From: an uncultured Lachnospiraceae bacterium
Lineage (GTDB): Bacteria > Bacillota > Clostridia > Lachnospirales > Lachnospiraceae
Assembly: GCA_947589095.1 (NCBI GenBank)
Contig: CANQBX010000016.1
Coordinates: 1 to 64,000, forward strand
Length of the DNA stretch: 64,000 bases
Reading direction: 5' to 3'
Position 1 is the stretch's first letter. Each line of letters starts with the position of its first letter. This document shows, piece by piece, positions 32,331 to 41,558 of the stretch. Below the pieces are notes generated by a model. That model was not told where the DNA came from. It did not search any database and worked only from the letters and a program-made list of their open reading frames with translations. The position numbers and the translations under genes are program-made.

Positions 32331-35300
32331 GACAAGAGGCTGCAATCTGCTGGTCTCCGCGGCGGCCGGAAGCGGCAAGACCGCGGTGCTGGTGGAGCGG
32401 ATCATCCGCCTGATCAGCGAGGGCCCCAGGCCGCTGGACATCGACCGGCTGCTGGTGATGACATTTACCAATGCGGCCGCGGCGGAGATGCGGGAGCGGA
32501 TCGCGCAGGCGGTCGAGCGGAAGCTTTCGGAGCAGCCGGATAACGAGCATCTGCAGGCGCAGGCGGCTCTGGTTCCCTACGCGCAGATCACGACCATCGA
32601 CAGCTTCTGCCTGAGCCTGATCCGGGATCATTTCAATCTGCTGGACATTGACCCGGCGTTCCGGATCGGCGACGAGGGGGAGCTTAAGCTTCTGCGCGCC
32701 GATGTGATGCAGAGCATGCTGGAGGAATATTACGCCGCGGGGGATCCGGTATTTGAACGGTTTGTCGATACATACGCCTCCGGCAAATCGGACAGCGGGA
32801 TCGAGGACTATATCATGCAGGTGTATACCTTCGCCCAGAGCAATCCGTTTCCGGAGCAGTGGATCGGCCGGTGCCGTGCGGAAACGGAGCAGACCGGAAG
32901 TCTGGAAGATACCGCCTGGATGCGTTTCCTGATGGAGGATGTCAGGCGGCAGCTTGGTGAGATGACGGAACAGTATGAGGAAGCCATGGAGCTTTGCCGG
33001 GAGCCGGGTGGCCCGGAAATCTATCTGCCGACGTTTGCGGAGGAGCTTCGGATGCTTGACGGTCTGGCGGGAGCGGAAACCTATGACGTTCTCTGCGAAA
33101 GACTTCGGAGCGCGGCGTTCGGGCGGCTTAAGGCGGTCCGCAGCGGAGACGTCGATCCGGTGAAAAAGGAGCTGGCCGGCGAGTGCCGGAACCGGATCAA
33201 GAAGGCGGTAAACGGCCTGAAGGCGTCCTATGGGGCGCAGACAGAGGCGGAAGCCGCCGCGGATCTTCTGGCGGCGAAGGACGTGGTCTTAAAGCTTTTG
33301 GAGCTGGCGGAGGAATTTACGAGGCGGTACCAGGAAGCGAAGAAGGACAAGAATCTGGTCGATTTTAACGATCTGGAGCATTACGCGCTGGAGATCCTGG
33401 TGGAGAGGCCGGGAGAGCCTGCGGGCGGCGCGGCGAAAATTGCTGAAGGAATGGATGAGACGGCAGGCAGGGAAGCTGAAACAGGGGCTGGGGCAGCAGA
33501 CGGCAAAACGGCGGGCGAGACGGTTGAAACAGGGGCCGGCCCAGCAGACGGCAAAACGGCAGGAGAGGCGGTTAAAACAGGGACCGGGACAGCATCCGGA
33601 GAATCGGCTTGCGGCGCGTTATCTGCGCTGCGCTATACGGAAACCGCCGACCGGCTGAGCCGCCAGTACGCGGAGATACTGGTGGATGAGTACCAGGACA
33701 GCAATTACGTGCAGGAGGCGCTGATCCGGGCCTTGTCCGGCGAACGGTTCGGACGCCCGAACGTGTTCATGGTAGGCGATGTCAAGCAAAGCATTTATAA
33801 ATTTCGTCTGGCCCGGCCGGAGCTCTTTATGGAGAAATATGATACCTATTCGGCGGAAAATGGGCCCGACCGGAAGATCGAGCTTCATCAGAATTTCCGC
33901 AGCAGGGAGACGGTGCTTGAAAGCGTCAATTGGATCTTTTATCAGATCATGACGAAGAATCTGGGCAATGTAGACTACACCGAGGAAGCGGCCCTGCATC
34001 CGGGGGCTGTGTTCGCCGAAGGGGAGCGCTGCGGGATGCCGACAGAGCTGCTTCTTCTGGATACGGGGACGGAATCCATGGGCGCGCTGCAGGATGCCGT
34101 TATGCAGGAGGAAGAAGCGGCGCCGCGCCTGCCGCAGGAGGAAGCGGCGGATTACACGGCCCGTGAGCTGGAAGCGAAAATGATCGCGCGCCGGATGCGG
34201 GAGCTTACGGATCCGCAGACCGGCCTTCAGGTCTGGGATAAGGAGAAAGGAGCCTGCCGGCTCGCCGGATACGGCGATATGGTGATCCTCCTGCGCAGCA
34301 TGGCCGGGTGGAGCGAGACCATTCTGCAGGTGCTGGCCAGGGAGGGGATCCCCGCGTACGCGGAGACGGGTACCGGATATTTTGACACGATCGAGGTGGA
34401 AACGGTGCTGGCGATGCTGGCCGTGATCGATAATCCGATCCAGGACATTCCTCTGGCGGCGGTACTGCGTTCACCGATGGTGGGCTTAAGCGATGAGGAA
34501 ATGGCCTGGATGATGGCCGCGTATAAGAAGCTGGCGGAGCACAGACAGGACCGGGGTATTTACGGAGCTTTCCGGTATCTGACCGGGACGCCGGAAAGCC
34601 GCGCCCGGGAGGATGAACCGGAGACTGGCGGGGTAGCGGGGCTGCCGGAAGACCGTGCCCAGAGGGATAAACTGGAGAGCAGCGGGGCAGCGAAGCTGCC
34701 GGGAGACCATGCCCGGGGGGATGAACCGGAGACTGGCAGGGCAGCGAGGCTGCCGGAAGAATTTGCGGGGCGTTTACATGCAGTGATTCCCAAGCTGAAC
34801 GCATTTGCCGGTCTGCTTGACAGGCTGCGCCGGCAGGCTTCCTATCTGCCGATCCATGAACTGGTTTGTCAGGTGTATGAGCAGACCGGATATTACGATT
34901 ATGTTTCCGCGATGCCCGCGGGACAGACCCGCCGGGCCAACCTCGATATGCTGGTCGAGAAGGCCTCGGCGTTCGAGAAGACCAGCTATAAAGGGCTGTT
35001 CCAGTTTATCCGCTATATCACGCAGCTTAAGAAATACGAGACGGATTTCGGGGAAGCGTCTGCCGGGCAGTATGAAAATATGGTGCGCGTTATGAGCATC
35101 CACAAGAGTAAGGGACTGGAATTCCCCATTGTATTTCTGGCAGGAACCGGGAAAACATTTAACAGGCAGGATGTACGCGGGAAGCTGATTATCGACTCCG
35201 ATCTGGGAATCGCTACGGATTATCTGGATCTTGAACTGCGGGTCAAAGGACCGACGCTCAAAAAGAATGTTCTGAAACGGAAGACGGATCTGGACAATCT

Positions 35301-36573
35301 GGGAGAGGAACTGCGCGTTCTCTATGTGGCCATGACCCGGGCGAAGGAGAAGCTGATCCTGACCGGCGCGGACCGGTCGCTGGCGAAGAAGCTGGAGAAA
35401 TGGGAGAATATGGAGTGGGGACAGGAGGGCCGGCGGCCCGTTCCCGCGATTCCCTTTACGGTTCTGTCTGCGGCGGGTTGCTATCTGGACTGGATACTAA
35501 TGACCCATCCCGAACGGAGCGGATGCATGGAAGTCCGGCAGATCCCGGTGAAGACGCTGTTTGGTGAAGAAGTGACGCGCCAGATCGAAAAGAGGGCGGG
35601 TAAGGAGGAGCTGCTTCGCCTGGTGAAAGAGGCGGACGCGGATGGGCAGGTGCGGCCACCGGAAGAAGCGGACGCGGATGGGCGGGTGCAGCCGCCGGAA
35701 GAAGCGGGCGCGTCCATTTGCGGGCAGCTGGAACGCTGCTTCAGCTACCGGTATCCTTACGAGGCGGATATCCGTCTCCATACGAAAATGACGGTTTCCG
35801 AGCTTAAGAAGCTCGGACAGGAGACGGACGATTTTACCGGTCTTATCCAGGCGGCGCCGGCGGATTATCTCGGCTATTCCGATACGCGGGAAGGCGTGCG
35901 GACGGCGGATGATCTGCTGTATGGCAGTATGGAGGAAGAAGCATCCGGGCCATTCGTTCAGCAGAGAAATGCGCATGCGGACGCGGGCCATGCCGAGCTC
36001 AAAGAAGATATAGATGCGGCCTCAGGCCCGGAGACGGACATCCGTGCCGCCATGGAACAAGCAGCCCGCCGGGGGACGGCCTATCACCGGGTGCTGGAAC
36101 TGTTGGATTTCAACCGGGCGGAGACATATCCGGATGTGGAGAATCAGATCAAAGAGATGGCGGACCGGCATCGCATCGGAGACGAAGCCGCCGGTCTGGT
36201 ACGTCCCTATCCGATATGGCGTTTCGCGTCGTCTATACTCGGAAAGCGCGTGCGCCGGGCCCAGGAAGCAGGACGTCTTTACCGCGAGCAGCAGTTTATT
36301 CTTGGCATTCCGGCCCGGGAGATGGAGCTTGCCGATTCGGATGAACCGGTGCTCATCCAGGGTATCATCGACGCTTATCTGGAGGAAGACGACGGCCTGG
36401 TGCTTCTGGATTACAAGACGGACCGGATCGCCGAAGGGCAGGAGGATATTCTGGCAAAGCGCTATAAGGTTCAGCTGGACTACTATCAGCGGGCGCTGGA
36501 GCAGATGACAAAGAAGAACGTGAAGGAGAGGTATATTTATTCTCTGCAGCTTATGCAGGTTATACCGGTATAG
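32296..36573 (+). CDS. addA: ATP-dependent helicase/nuclease subunit A (AddA)
   Basis: This 1,425-residue UvrD-like helicase with a C-terminal RecB-type nuclease shows Walker A (SAAAGSGKTAVL), MTFTNAAAAEM, the DEYQDSN box, GDVKQSIYKFR, SIHKSKGLEFP, LYVAMTRAKEKL, and nuclease motifs (IQGIIDAYLEED, LLDYKTDR). It unwinds and degrades DNA ends with AddB before RecA loading. The ATG at 32296 follows AAAGGAGG; the frame is open upstream only because it overlaps addB. It is longer than usual because of three repeat-rich inserts (about residues 395-440, 769-822 and 1113-1136), all in frame and between the conserved motifs. Confidence 0.95.
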   Translation: MQWTEKQKQVIETRGCNLLVSAAAGSGKTAVLVERIIRLISEGPRPLDIDRLLVMTFTNAAAAEMRERIAQAVERKLSEQPDNEHLQAQAALVPYAQITTIDSFCLSLIRDHFNLLDIDPAFRIGDEGELKLLRADVMQSMLEEYYAAGDPVFERFVDTYASGKSDSGIEDYIMQVYTFAQSNPFPEQWIGRCRAETEQTGSLEDTAWMRFLMEDVRRQLGEMTEQYEEAMELCREPGGPEIYLPTFAEELRMLDGLAGAETYDVLCERLRSAAFGRLKAVRSGDVDPVKKELAGECRNRIKKAVNGLKASYGAQTEAEAAADLLAAKDVVLKLLELAEEFTRRYQEAKKDKNLVDFNDLEHYALEILVERPGEPAGGAAKIAEGMDETAGREAETGAGAADGKTAGETVETGAGPADGKTAGEAVKTGTGTASGESACGALSALRYTETADRLSRQYAEILVDEYQDSNYVQEALIRALSGERFGRPNVFMVGDVKQSIYKFRLARPELFMEKYDTYSAENGPDRKIELHQNFRSRETVLESVNWIFYQIMTKNLGNVDYTEEAALHPGAVFAEGERCGMPTELLLLDTGTESMGALQDAVMQEEEAAPRLPQEEAADYTARELEAKMIARRMRELTDPQTGLQVWDKEKGACRLAGYGDMVILLRSMAGWSETILQVLAREGIPAYAETGTGYFDTIEVETVLAMLAVIDNPIQDIPLAAVLRSPMVGLSDEEMAWMMAAYKKLAEHRQDRGIYGAFRYLTGTPESRAREDEPETGGVAGLPEDRAQRDKLESSGAAKLPGDHARGDEPETGRAARLPEEFAGRLHAVIPKLNAFAGLLDRLRRQASYLPIHELVCQVYEQTGYYDYVSAMPAGQTRRANLDMLVEKASAFEKTSYKGLFQFIRYITQLKKYETDFGEASAGQYENMVRVMSIHKSKGLEFPIVFLAGTGKTFNRQDVRGKLIIDSDLGIATDYLDLELRVKGPTLKKNVLKRKTDLDNLGEELRVLYVAMTRAKEKLILTGADRSLAKKLEKWENMEWGQEGRRPVPAIPFTVLSAAGCYLDWILMTHPERSGCMEVRQIPVKTLFGEEVTRQIEKRAGKEELLRLVKEADADGQVRPPEEADADGRVQPPEEAGASICGQLERCFSYRYPYEADIRLHTKMTVSELKKLGQETDDFTGLIQAAPADYLGYSDTREGVRTADDLLYGSMEEEASGPFVQQRNAHADAGHAELKEDIDAASGPETDIRAAMEQAARRGTAYHRVLELLDFNRAETYPDVENQIKEMADRHRIGDEAAGLVRPYPIWRFASSILGKRVRRAQEAGRLYREQQFILGIPAREMELADSDEPVLIQGIIDAYLEEDDGLVLLDYKTDRIAEGQEDILAKRYKVQLDYYQRALEQMTKKNVKERYIYSLQLMQVIPV
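33478..33612 (+). repeat. 48-bp minisatellite inside addA
   Basis: Units begin at 33478, 33526 and 33574 (last one incomplete) and encode ETGAGAADGKTAGETV-like repeats of 16 residues. Confidence 0.85.
34600..34761 (+). repeat. 54-bp minisatellite inside addA
   Basis: Three units begin at 34600, 34654 and 34708 and encode 18-residue repeats of the type RAREDEPETGGVAGLPED. The middle unit is the most diverged. Confidence 0.85.
35632..35703 (+). repeat. 36-bp minisatellite inside addA
   Basis: Two units (35632-35667, 35668-35703) encode ADADGQVRPPEE and ADADGRVQPPEE. Confidence 0.85.
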
Positions 36574-36601
36574 ATCCGGCACAGAAAGGCGGTCAATCGA
36601 T

Positions 36602-36988
36602 ATGTTTTTTATTATGGGAATCAATCAGGGCATGAAAGAACTGTCGTACAATGCGGCGCTCTTTATCTGCGACCGGTGCGGCCGTTACGGCCGTTACCAG
36701 ATCTGCATGACGTATACGTACCTGTCGCTGTTTTTTATCCCCATATTCAAGTGGGGAAAACGATATTACGCGAAGACGAGCTGCTGCGGCACAGTCTATG
36801 AACTGCCGCAGGAGACCGGCCGCCGCCTCGCCCGCGGCGAGGACGTGACGCTTACGCCTGAGATGCTGACAATGGTGTCGGCCGGAAACGCCGCAGCCTC
36901 CTGGCATCCCTCGAAGCGCTGCGCAAACTGCGGCTACGAGACGACGGAGGATTTCGAATACTGTCCGAAGTGCGGGAGGAAATTCTGA
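36602..36988 (+). CDS. zinc-ribbon protein
   Basis: This 128-residue protein has an N-terminal CDRCG with a later SCCG (residues 23-62), and a C-terminal zinc ribbon CANCGYETTEDFEYCPKCG (residues 106-124). A hydrophobic stretch near residues 38-50 (YTYLSLFFIPIFKWG) could be a membrane-facing segment. Proteins of this type are widespread in Clostridia and their function is unknown. It lies 28 bases after addA in the same direction and ends before a bidirectional terminator, so it probably shares the addBA transcript. Confidence 0.7.
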   Translation: MFFIMGINQGMKELSYNAALFICDRCGRYGRYQICMTYTYLSLFFIPIFKWGKRYYAKTSCCGTVYELPQETGRRLARGEDVTLTPEMLTMVSAGNAAASWHPSKRCANCGYETTEDFEYCPKCGRKF

Positions 36989-37040
36989 TAGACACGAAAC
37001 GCAGGCAAGGCGTCACTGGCGCGCTGTCGCATGGAAATAA

Positions 37041-37083
37041 AAACAGAGAGAGCATTGCGCAGCCATATGCTCTCTCTGTTTTT
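37041..37083. terminator. bidirectional terminator between the zinc-ribbon gene and ychF
   Basis: AAACAGAGAGAGCA pairs with TGCTCTCTCTGTTT around a 13-base loop, with A-rich and T-rich flanks. It serves the two convergent genes. Confidence 0.88.
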
Positions 37084-37112
37084 GGTGAATCCTATTCAGA
37101 AATTTGAAAACG

Positions 37113-38210
37113 TTACACATTAAACCGAAACAGAATCACATCCCCGTCCTGCACCACATAATCCTTGCCTTCCAGCCGCACCAGCCCCTTATCGCGGGCG
37201 GCGGCGTAGGCGCCGCAGTCCAGCAGATCCTTGTAATTGACCACCTCGGCGCGGATGAAGCCACGTTCGAAATCGGAGTGGATCTTACCGGCAGCCTGGG
37301 GAGCTTTCGTCCCTTTCTTAATGGTCCATGCGCGGGTCTCATCCTCACCGGATGTCAAAAAGCTCAGAAGTCCCAGCAGATCGTAGCTTGCGGCGATCAG
37401 TTTCTCAAGCCCGGATTCCTTAAGCCCCAGATCTTCCAGGAACATAGCCTTCTCGTCGTCGTCCAGTTCCGCGATCTCCTCCTCGATCTGGGCGCAGATC
37501 ACGAACACCTGCGACCCGGTCTCGGCCGCGAACGCACGAACCTTCTGCACATGGGGATTGGAAGCGCCGTCGTCGGCCAGATCGTCCTCCCCCACATTGG
37601 CGGCGAAAATCACCGGTTTATAAGTAAGAAGGTTAAGGCTTCCAAGGATCGCCAGCTGGTCCTCGTCGTCGCAGACATAGGTGCGCGCCGCCTTCCCATC
37701 CTCCAGATGCGCCTTCAGCGCCTTTAAAAGCTCCACTTCCTTCACCAGCGACTTGTCGTTAAATGCACTTTTGGCCGTCTTGGAAAGCCGCCGCTCCAGA
37801 ACCTCCAGATCGGCAAAGATCAGTTCCAGATCAATGGTTTCAATGTCCCTCATGGGATCGACGCTGCCGTCCACATGGATCACATTGCTGTCCTCAAAGC
37901 ACCGTACCACATGTACAATCGCGTCCACTTCACGAATATGCGAGAGAAACTGATTCCCCAGTCCCTCACCCTTCGACGCGCCCTTCACCAGTCCCGCGAT
38001 ATCGACAAACTCAATAACCGCCGGCGTCACCTTCTTAGAGTGATACAGATCCCCCAGCAGCTTCAATCTCTCATCCGGAACCGCCACCACTCCCACATTG
38101 GGATCGATGGTGCAGAACGGATAATTAGCCGATTCCGCCCCCGCCTTCGTCAGAGAGTTAAACAAAGTGCTTTTGCCCACATTCGGCAGACCCACAATAC
38201 CTAATTTCAT
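37113..38210 (-). CDS. ychF: YchF/Ola1-type ATPase
   Basis: This 365-residue protein of the Obg-like family has G1 GLPNVGKST, switch region [14 protein letters not shown] and G3 [20 protein letters not shown]. The nucleotide-specificity motif is NVGE in place of NKxD, the YchF feature that favours ATP over GTP. The C-terminal TGS domain ends [24 protein letters not shown]-like. It binds ribosomes and is linked to stress responses in other bacteria. It stands alone, divergent from lgt. Confidence 0.96.
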   Translation of the reverse strand: MKLGIVGLPNVGKSTLFNSLTKAGAESANYPFCTIDPNVGVVAVPDERLKLLGDLYHSKKVTPAVIEFVDIAGLVKGASKGEGLGNQFLSHIREVDAIVHVVRCFEDSNVIHVDGSVDPMRDIETIDLELIFADLEVLERRLSKTAKSAFNDKSLVKEVELLKALKAHLEDGKAARTYVCDDEDQLAILGSLNLLTYKPVIFAANVGEDDLADDGASNPHVQKVRAFAAETGSQVFVICAQIEEEIAELDDDEKAMFLEDLGLKESGLEKLIAASYDLLGLLSFLTSGEDETRAWTIKKGTKAPQAAGKIHSDFERGFIRAEVVNYKDLLDCGAYAAARDKGLVRLEGKDYVVQDGDVILFRFNV

Positions 38211-38321
38211 ATATGCTAACCTCTTTCTATAAAATATTAATTCTATATCTTTTTATTATCTACGTGGAGTATATCACACCCTCAACCGAAAAGAAAGTCT
38301 TATTTCTCCAGAATCCCCCCC

Positions 38322-38352
38322 TGTCGAAGCCTGCCGCAAACTGTCGGTCGAA
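38322..38352 (+). promoter_or_regulatory. two Spo0A-box-like sites upstream of lgt
   Basis: TGTCGAA (38322-38328, perfect) and GGTCGAA (38346-38352, one mismatch) are 24 bp apart. They lie directly upstream of the -35 at 38358, where Spo0A~P activates promoters in Bacillus. Confidence 0.4.
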
Positions 38353-38357
38353 TAAGA

Positions 38358-38386
38358 TTGCTTTTTTGCCTATTTAGCGTTAAAAT
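38358..38386 (+). promoter_or_regulatory. promoter of lgt and spo0E-like gene
   Basis: TTGCTT, a 17-base spacer and TAAAAT precede the lgt ATG by about 35 bases. The in-frame ATG at 38385 lies inside the -10, which supports the start at 38421. Confidence 0.6.
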
Positions 38387-38420
38387 GGAGAAAATCCTTG
38401 AGAAGGGAGCAGATACATAC

Positions 38421-39317
38421 ATGACTGCGCCTGCTGACATCCGTTTTACGCATCTCGGAATCACCATCGAACATTTGAAAAACAGTATCTCCGTATTCGG
38501 TTTCCGGATCGCCTTCTACGGCATCATCATCGGCATCGGCATGATCGCCGGGATCCTGGTGGCCCAGTCCGACGCGAAGCGCAGGGGGCAGGATCCGGAG
38601 GTCTATCTGGACTTCGCGATCTACGCGATCATTTTCGCCATCATCGGCGCGAGAGCCTACTATGTGATATTCGACTGGGATAACTATAAAGACAATCTGC
38701 TCCAAATCTTCAATATCCGCGCCGGCGGTCTGGCGATCTACGGCGGCGTCATCGGCGGCGTTCTGACGCTTATCTGGTTTGTAAGGACCAGGAAGCTTTC
38801 CTTCCTTTCCATGGCCGATACGGCCTGCCTCGGCCTGATCACGGGCCAGATCATCGGAAGGTGGGGGAATTTCTTCAACTGCGAGGCATTCGGCGGCTAT
38901 ACGGACGGCCTTCTCGCCATGCAGATCCGCCGGGAGCTGGTCAACGAAAGTATGATCTCTCAGGAACTTTTAGACCATCTGATCGTGGATGGCGGCGTTT
39001 CGTATATTCAGGTTCATCCTACGTTCTTCTATGAGTCCGTGTGGAATCTGGGAGTCCTGCTGTTTATGCTCTGGTACCGGAAAAGAAAGAAATTTGACGG
39101 CCAGATGCTGTGTATCTATTTGTTGGGCTATGGTCTGGGAAGGACGTGGATCGAAGGGCTGCGGACGGACCAGTTAAAATTCTTTGCGACAGGCATCCCG
39201 GTGTCGCAGGCATTATCCATGGTACTGGTACTTGGCGCGGTTTTGGGTTTAGTGGTAGGTAACAGGAAAAAAGGCATGCAGAAGGAGGATGGCAATGGAG
39301 AAACTTACCAGGGATGA
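38421..39317 (+). CDS. lgt: prolipoprotein diacylglyceryl transferase
   Basis: This 298-residue polytopic membrane enzyme transfers diacylglycerol to the lipobox cysteine of prolipoproteins. It shows GGLAIYGGVIGG, the Lgt signature GRWGNFFNCEAFGG, HPTFFYESVWNL and a C-terminal EGLRTDQL. The ATG at 38421 follows AAGGGAG and lies downstream of a promoter. The 3' end overlaps a Spo0E-like gene by 23 bases, an unusual partner. Confidence 0.95.
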   Translation: MTAPADIRFTHLGITIEHLKNSISVFGFRIAFYGIIIGIGMIAGILVAQSDAKRRGQDPEVYLDFAIYAIIFAIIGARAYYVIFDWDNYKDNLLQIFNIRAGGLAIYGGVIGGVLTLIWFVRTRKLSFLSMADTACLGLITGQIIGRWGNFFNCEAFGGYTDGLLAMQIRRELVNESMISQELLDHLIVDGGVSYIQVHPTFFYESVWNLGVLLFMLWYRKRKKFDGQMLCIYLLGYGLGRTWIEGLRTDQLKFFATGIPVSQALSMVLVLGAVLGLVVGNRKKGMQKEDGNGETYQG

Positions 39318-39453
39318 GCTGATCGTCAAAATCGAATCAGCCCGGAAAAAACTGAATCAAAGCATCGATGAGAAACGGCGGTACGAGGAAATCTACCAGG
39401 ACAGTGTACGTTTAGATGAACTGATCGAACAATATATTGTGGCCGGATTTTAG
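39295..39453 (+). CDS. Spo0E-like aspartyl-phosphate phosphatase
   Basis: This 52-residue protein starts MEKLTRDELIVKIESARKK and ends with SVRLDELIEQYIVAGF. It is a two-helix protein with the family signature S-x-x-LD-x-LI at residues 38-45. Spo0E-type phosphatases remove phosphate from Spo0A~P and restrain sporulation. A strong AGGAGG lies just before the ATG. It overlaps the end of lgt, so the two are translationally coupled, and a terminator follows. Two Spo0A-box-like sites at the operon promoter suggest a feedback loop. Confidence 0.8.
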   Translation: MEKLTRDELIVKIESARKKLNQSIDEKRRYEEIYQDSVRLDELIEQYIVAGF

Positions 39454-39469
39454 AGTGAATCAACATTTT

Positions 39470-39511
39470 GAGGCAATTGCGGAAAACCACGCAATTGCTT
39501 CATTTTTTTTG
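39470..39511 (+). terminator. terminator of lgt-spo0E operon
   Basis: GCAATTGCG pairs with CGCAATTGC around an eight-base loop, followed by TTCATTTTTTTT. Confidence 0.92.
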
Positions 39512-39530
39512 ATTTTTTTTAAAAAATTCC

Positions 39531-39559
39531 TTGCGTTTTTCTGAATCTTGTACTAGAAT
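39531..39559 (+). promoter_or_regulatory. promoter of the division and wall cluster
   Basis: TTGCGT, a 17-base spacer and TAGAAT lie just upstream of the MraZ boxes. Confidence 0.7.
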
Positions 39560-39570
39560 AATTAGTACCA

Positions 39571-39620
39571 GGTGGGAAAAAGTGGTTGAATGTAGGAAAA
39601 TGTGGTAGAAAGTGGTAGAG
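39571..39620 (+). promoter_or_regulatory. five 10-bp MraZ boxes
   Basis: GGTGGGAAAA, AGTGGTTGAA, TGTAGGAAAA, TGTGGTAGAA and AGTGGTAGAG follow each other without gaps, starting about 12 bases after the -10. MraZ binds tandem TGGG/GTGG-type repeats at its own promoter in other bacteria and represses. Confidence 0.8.
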
Positions 39621-39650
39621 ATACCGCCAAGGACTGGTTAGGAGACGGAC

Positions 39651-40079
39651 ATGGGATTCATCGGTGAGTACAACCATACGGTTGATTCGAAGGGCAGAGT
39701 GATCGTCCCATCCAAGTTCCGTGAGATATTGGGCGATGAGTTCATTGTCACGAAGGGCTTGGATCACTGTCTCTGTGCCTACGAGAATTCCGAGTGGGAC
39801 AAGTTCGAGAAGAAGCTGGCGGATCTTCCCACGAACACCCGCGATACCAGACAGCTGACCCGCTTCTTCCTGTCCGGTGCCACATCCTGTGAAGTGGACA
39901 AGCAGGGACGGATCCTGCTCCCGGCAGTGCTCCGCGCGTTTGCGCAGATCGAGAAGGACGCCGTGCTGGTCGGCAACGGCAACCGGGTCGAGATCTGGAG
40001 CAGGGACAGATGGAACGAGGCGAATAATTACGATGATATCGAGGATATCGCCGAGGGCCTCGAAGGGTTCAGCATATGA
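39651..40079 (+). CDS. mraZ: transcriptional regulator MraZ
   Basis: This 142-residue protein has two AbrB-like swapped-hairpin domains: [25 protein letters not shown] and [20 protein letters not shown]. MraZ forms a ring and controls the division and cell wall cluster it begins. Five matching boxes lie 30 bases before the start. The stop overlaps the rsmH start. Confidence 0.97.
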   Translation: MGFIGEYNHTVDSKGRVIVPSKFREILGDEFIVTKGLDHCLCAYENSEWDKFEKKLADLPTNTRDTRQLTRFFLSGATSCEVDKQGRILLPAVLRAFAQIEKDAVLVGNGNRVEIWSRDRWNEANNYDDIEDIAEGLEGFSI

Positions 40080-41011
40080 TGTTTGAACACAGACCGGTTC
40101 TTCTTCAGGAGACGATCGACAGCCTTCTGGTGAAGCCCGACGGGATCTATGTTGACGGTACGCTGGGCGGAGGCGGCCACGCCTTCGAACTGTGCGGCAG
40201 GCTTGGTCCGCAGGGAAGGCTTGTCGGGATCGATCAGGACGAGGACGCCATCGCGGCTGCGGCAGAGCGGCTCGCTCCTTACCGGGACCGGGTCACGGTC
40301 GTCCGAAGCAATTACGAGCAGATGGACGAAGTGCTTGACGGGCTTGGGATCGGGAAGGTCGACGGGATCTATCTCGATCTGGGAGTTTCATCCTTCCAGT
40401 TCGATACGGCGGAGAGAGGCTTTTCCTACCGGGAGGACGCGCCGCTTGATATGCGGATGGACAGGAGACAGGAGCTGACGGCGGCCGATGTGGTGGAAAG
40501 CTACGATGAAGAGGAACTTGTACGGATCATTCGGGATTACGGCGAAGAGAGATTCGCCAGGCAGATCGCCGGACAGATTGTAAAGCACCGTCAGAAAGCG
40601 CCGGTTAAGACTACGGGACAGCTCGCGGAGATCATTAAGGAAGCGATCCCGCCGAAGATGCGGGCGGTCGGAGGACATCCGGCCAGGCGAACCTTTCAGG
40701 CGCTGCGGATCGAGGTGAACCGGGAGCTGGAGGTGCTTAACCGTTCCATCGACACGATGATCGGGCGGCTCAAGCCGGGAGGAAGGCTTTCCATTATCAC
40801 GTTTCACTCTCTGGAGGACCGGATCGTGAAGAACCGGTTCCGGGAGAATGAGAATCCCTGCATATGTCCTCCGGATTTCCCGGTGTGCGTATGCGGAAGA
40901 AAGAGCAAAGGAAAAGTGATTACCCGCAGGCCGGTCGTACCGGCGGCGGAGGAGATAGAAGAAAACAGGCGGAGCAGAAGCGCGAAACTGAGAACCTTCG
41001 AAGCGCTGTAA
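40076..41011 (+). CDS. rsmH: 16S rRNA (cytosine1402-N4)-methyltransferase
   Basis: This 311-residue SAM-dependent enzyme has [15 protein letters not shown], the motif [44 protein letters not shown] and the end [12 protein letters not shown]. It is normal in length. Translation may begin at the first ATG (overlapping the mraZ stop) or at the second ATG three bases later. Confidence 0.97.
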   Translation: MMFEHRPVLLQETIDSLLVKPDGIYVDGTLGGGGHAFELCGRLGPQGRLVGIDQDEDAIAAAAERLAPYRDRVTVVRSNYEQMDEVLDGLGIGKVDGIYLDLGVSSFQFDTAERGFSYREDAPLDMRMDRRQELTAADVVESYDEEELVRIIRDYGEERFARQIAGQIVKHRQKAPVKTTGQLAEIIKEAIPPKMRAVGGHPARRTFQALRIEVNRELEVLNRSIDTMIGRLKPGGRLSIITFHSLEDRIVKNRFRENENPCICPPDFPVCVCGRKSKGKVITRRPVVPAAEEIEENRRSRSAKLRTFEAL

Positions 41012-41033
41012 GCGGAGCGGAAAGGAGACCGGC

Positions 41034-41558
41034 ATGGCAGCCACGAGAGCATCACAGACGAGAGCGGCGCGTAGGAATACGGGACGGCCATCAAGAGAAG
41101 AGATGTATGTTCACGGGAATACTGTGAGGAAACTGGCGCCAGCGGAGGAGCCGGTCAGACAGCCGGAGCGCCGGCCGGAACACAGAGACCGGCAGCGGGC
41201 CGATTATACGGTCAGAAGGAACCAGGAGAAAGCGCTGCAGCTGGATCTGCCGTATCTGATGATGCTGGTCATTGCATCCTGCATCACACTGTGCTTCTGC
41301 GTGAATTATCTGCACCTCCAGTCTCAGATGAGCGCCCGCGTGGACAATATCAAGGCCCAGGAGCGGCAGCTGGAGACATTAAAGAGCGAGAATGATGCCT
41401 TGGAGACCCGGATCAACACAAGTATCGATCTGGACCATATCTACCGTGTAGCCACCGAGGAACTCGGCATGGTCTACGCAGGCAAAGATCAGGTGCTTCT
41501 GTATAACAAAACAGAAAGTGAGTACGTGAGGCAAAATGAAGACATCCCGCAATACTAA
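41034..41558 (+). CDS. ftsL: FtsL-like cell division protein
   Basis: This 174-residue protein has a basic cytoplasmic tail (residues 1-70), one span (about 76-98, LPYLMMLVIASCITLCFCVNYL) and a coiled coil (about 100-140). This is the FtsL/DivIC layout; such proteins link FtsQ/DivIB to the FtsW-FtsI synthase. Its position between rsmH and the FtsI-type PBPs is the standard ftsL position. Its 3' end overlaps the next gene by 23 bases. Confidence 0.85.
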   Translation: MAATRASQTRAARRNTGRPSREEMYVHGNTVRKLAPAEEPVRQPERRPEHRDRQRADYTVRRNQEKALQLDLPYLMMLVIASCITLCFCVNYLHLQSQMSARVDNIKAQERQLETLKSENDALETRINTSIDLDHIYRVATEELGMVYAGKDQVLLYNKTESEYVRQNEDIPQY

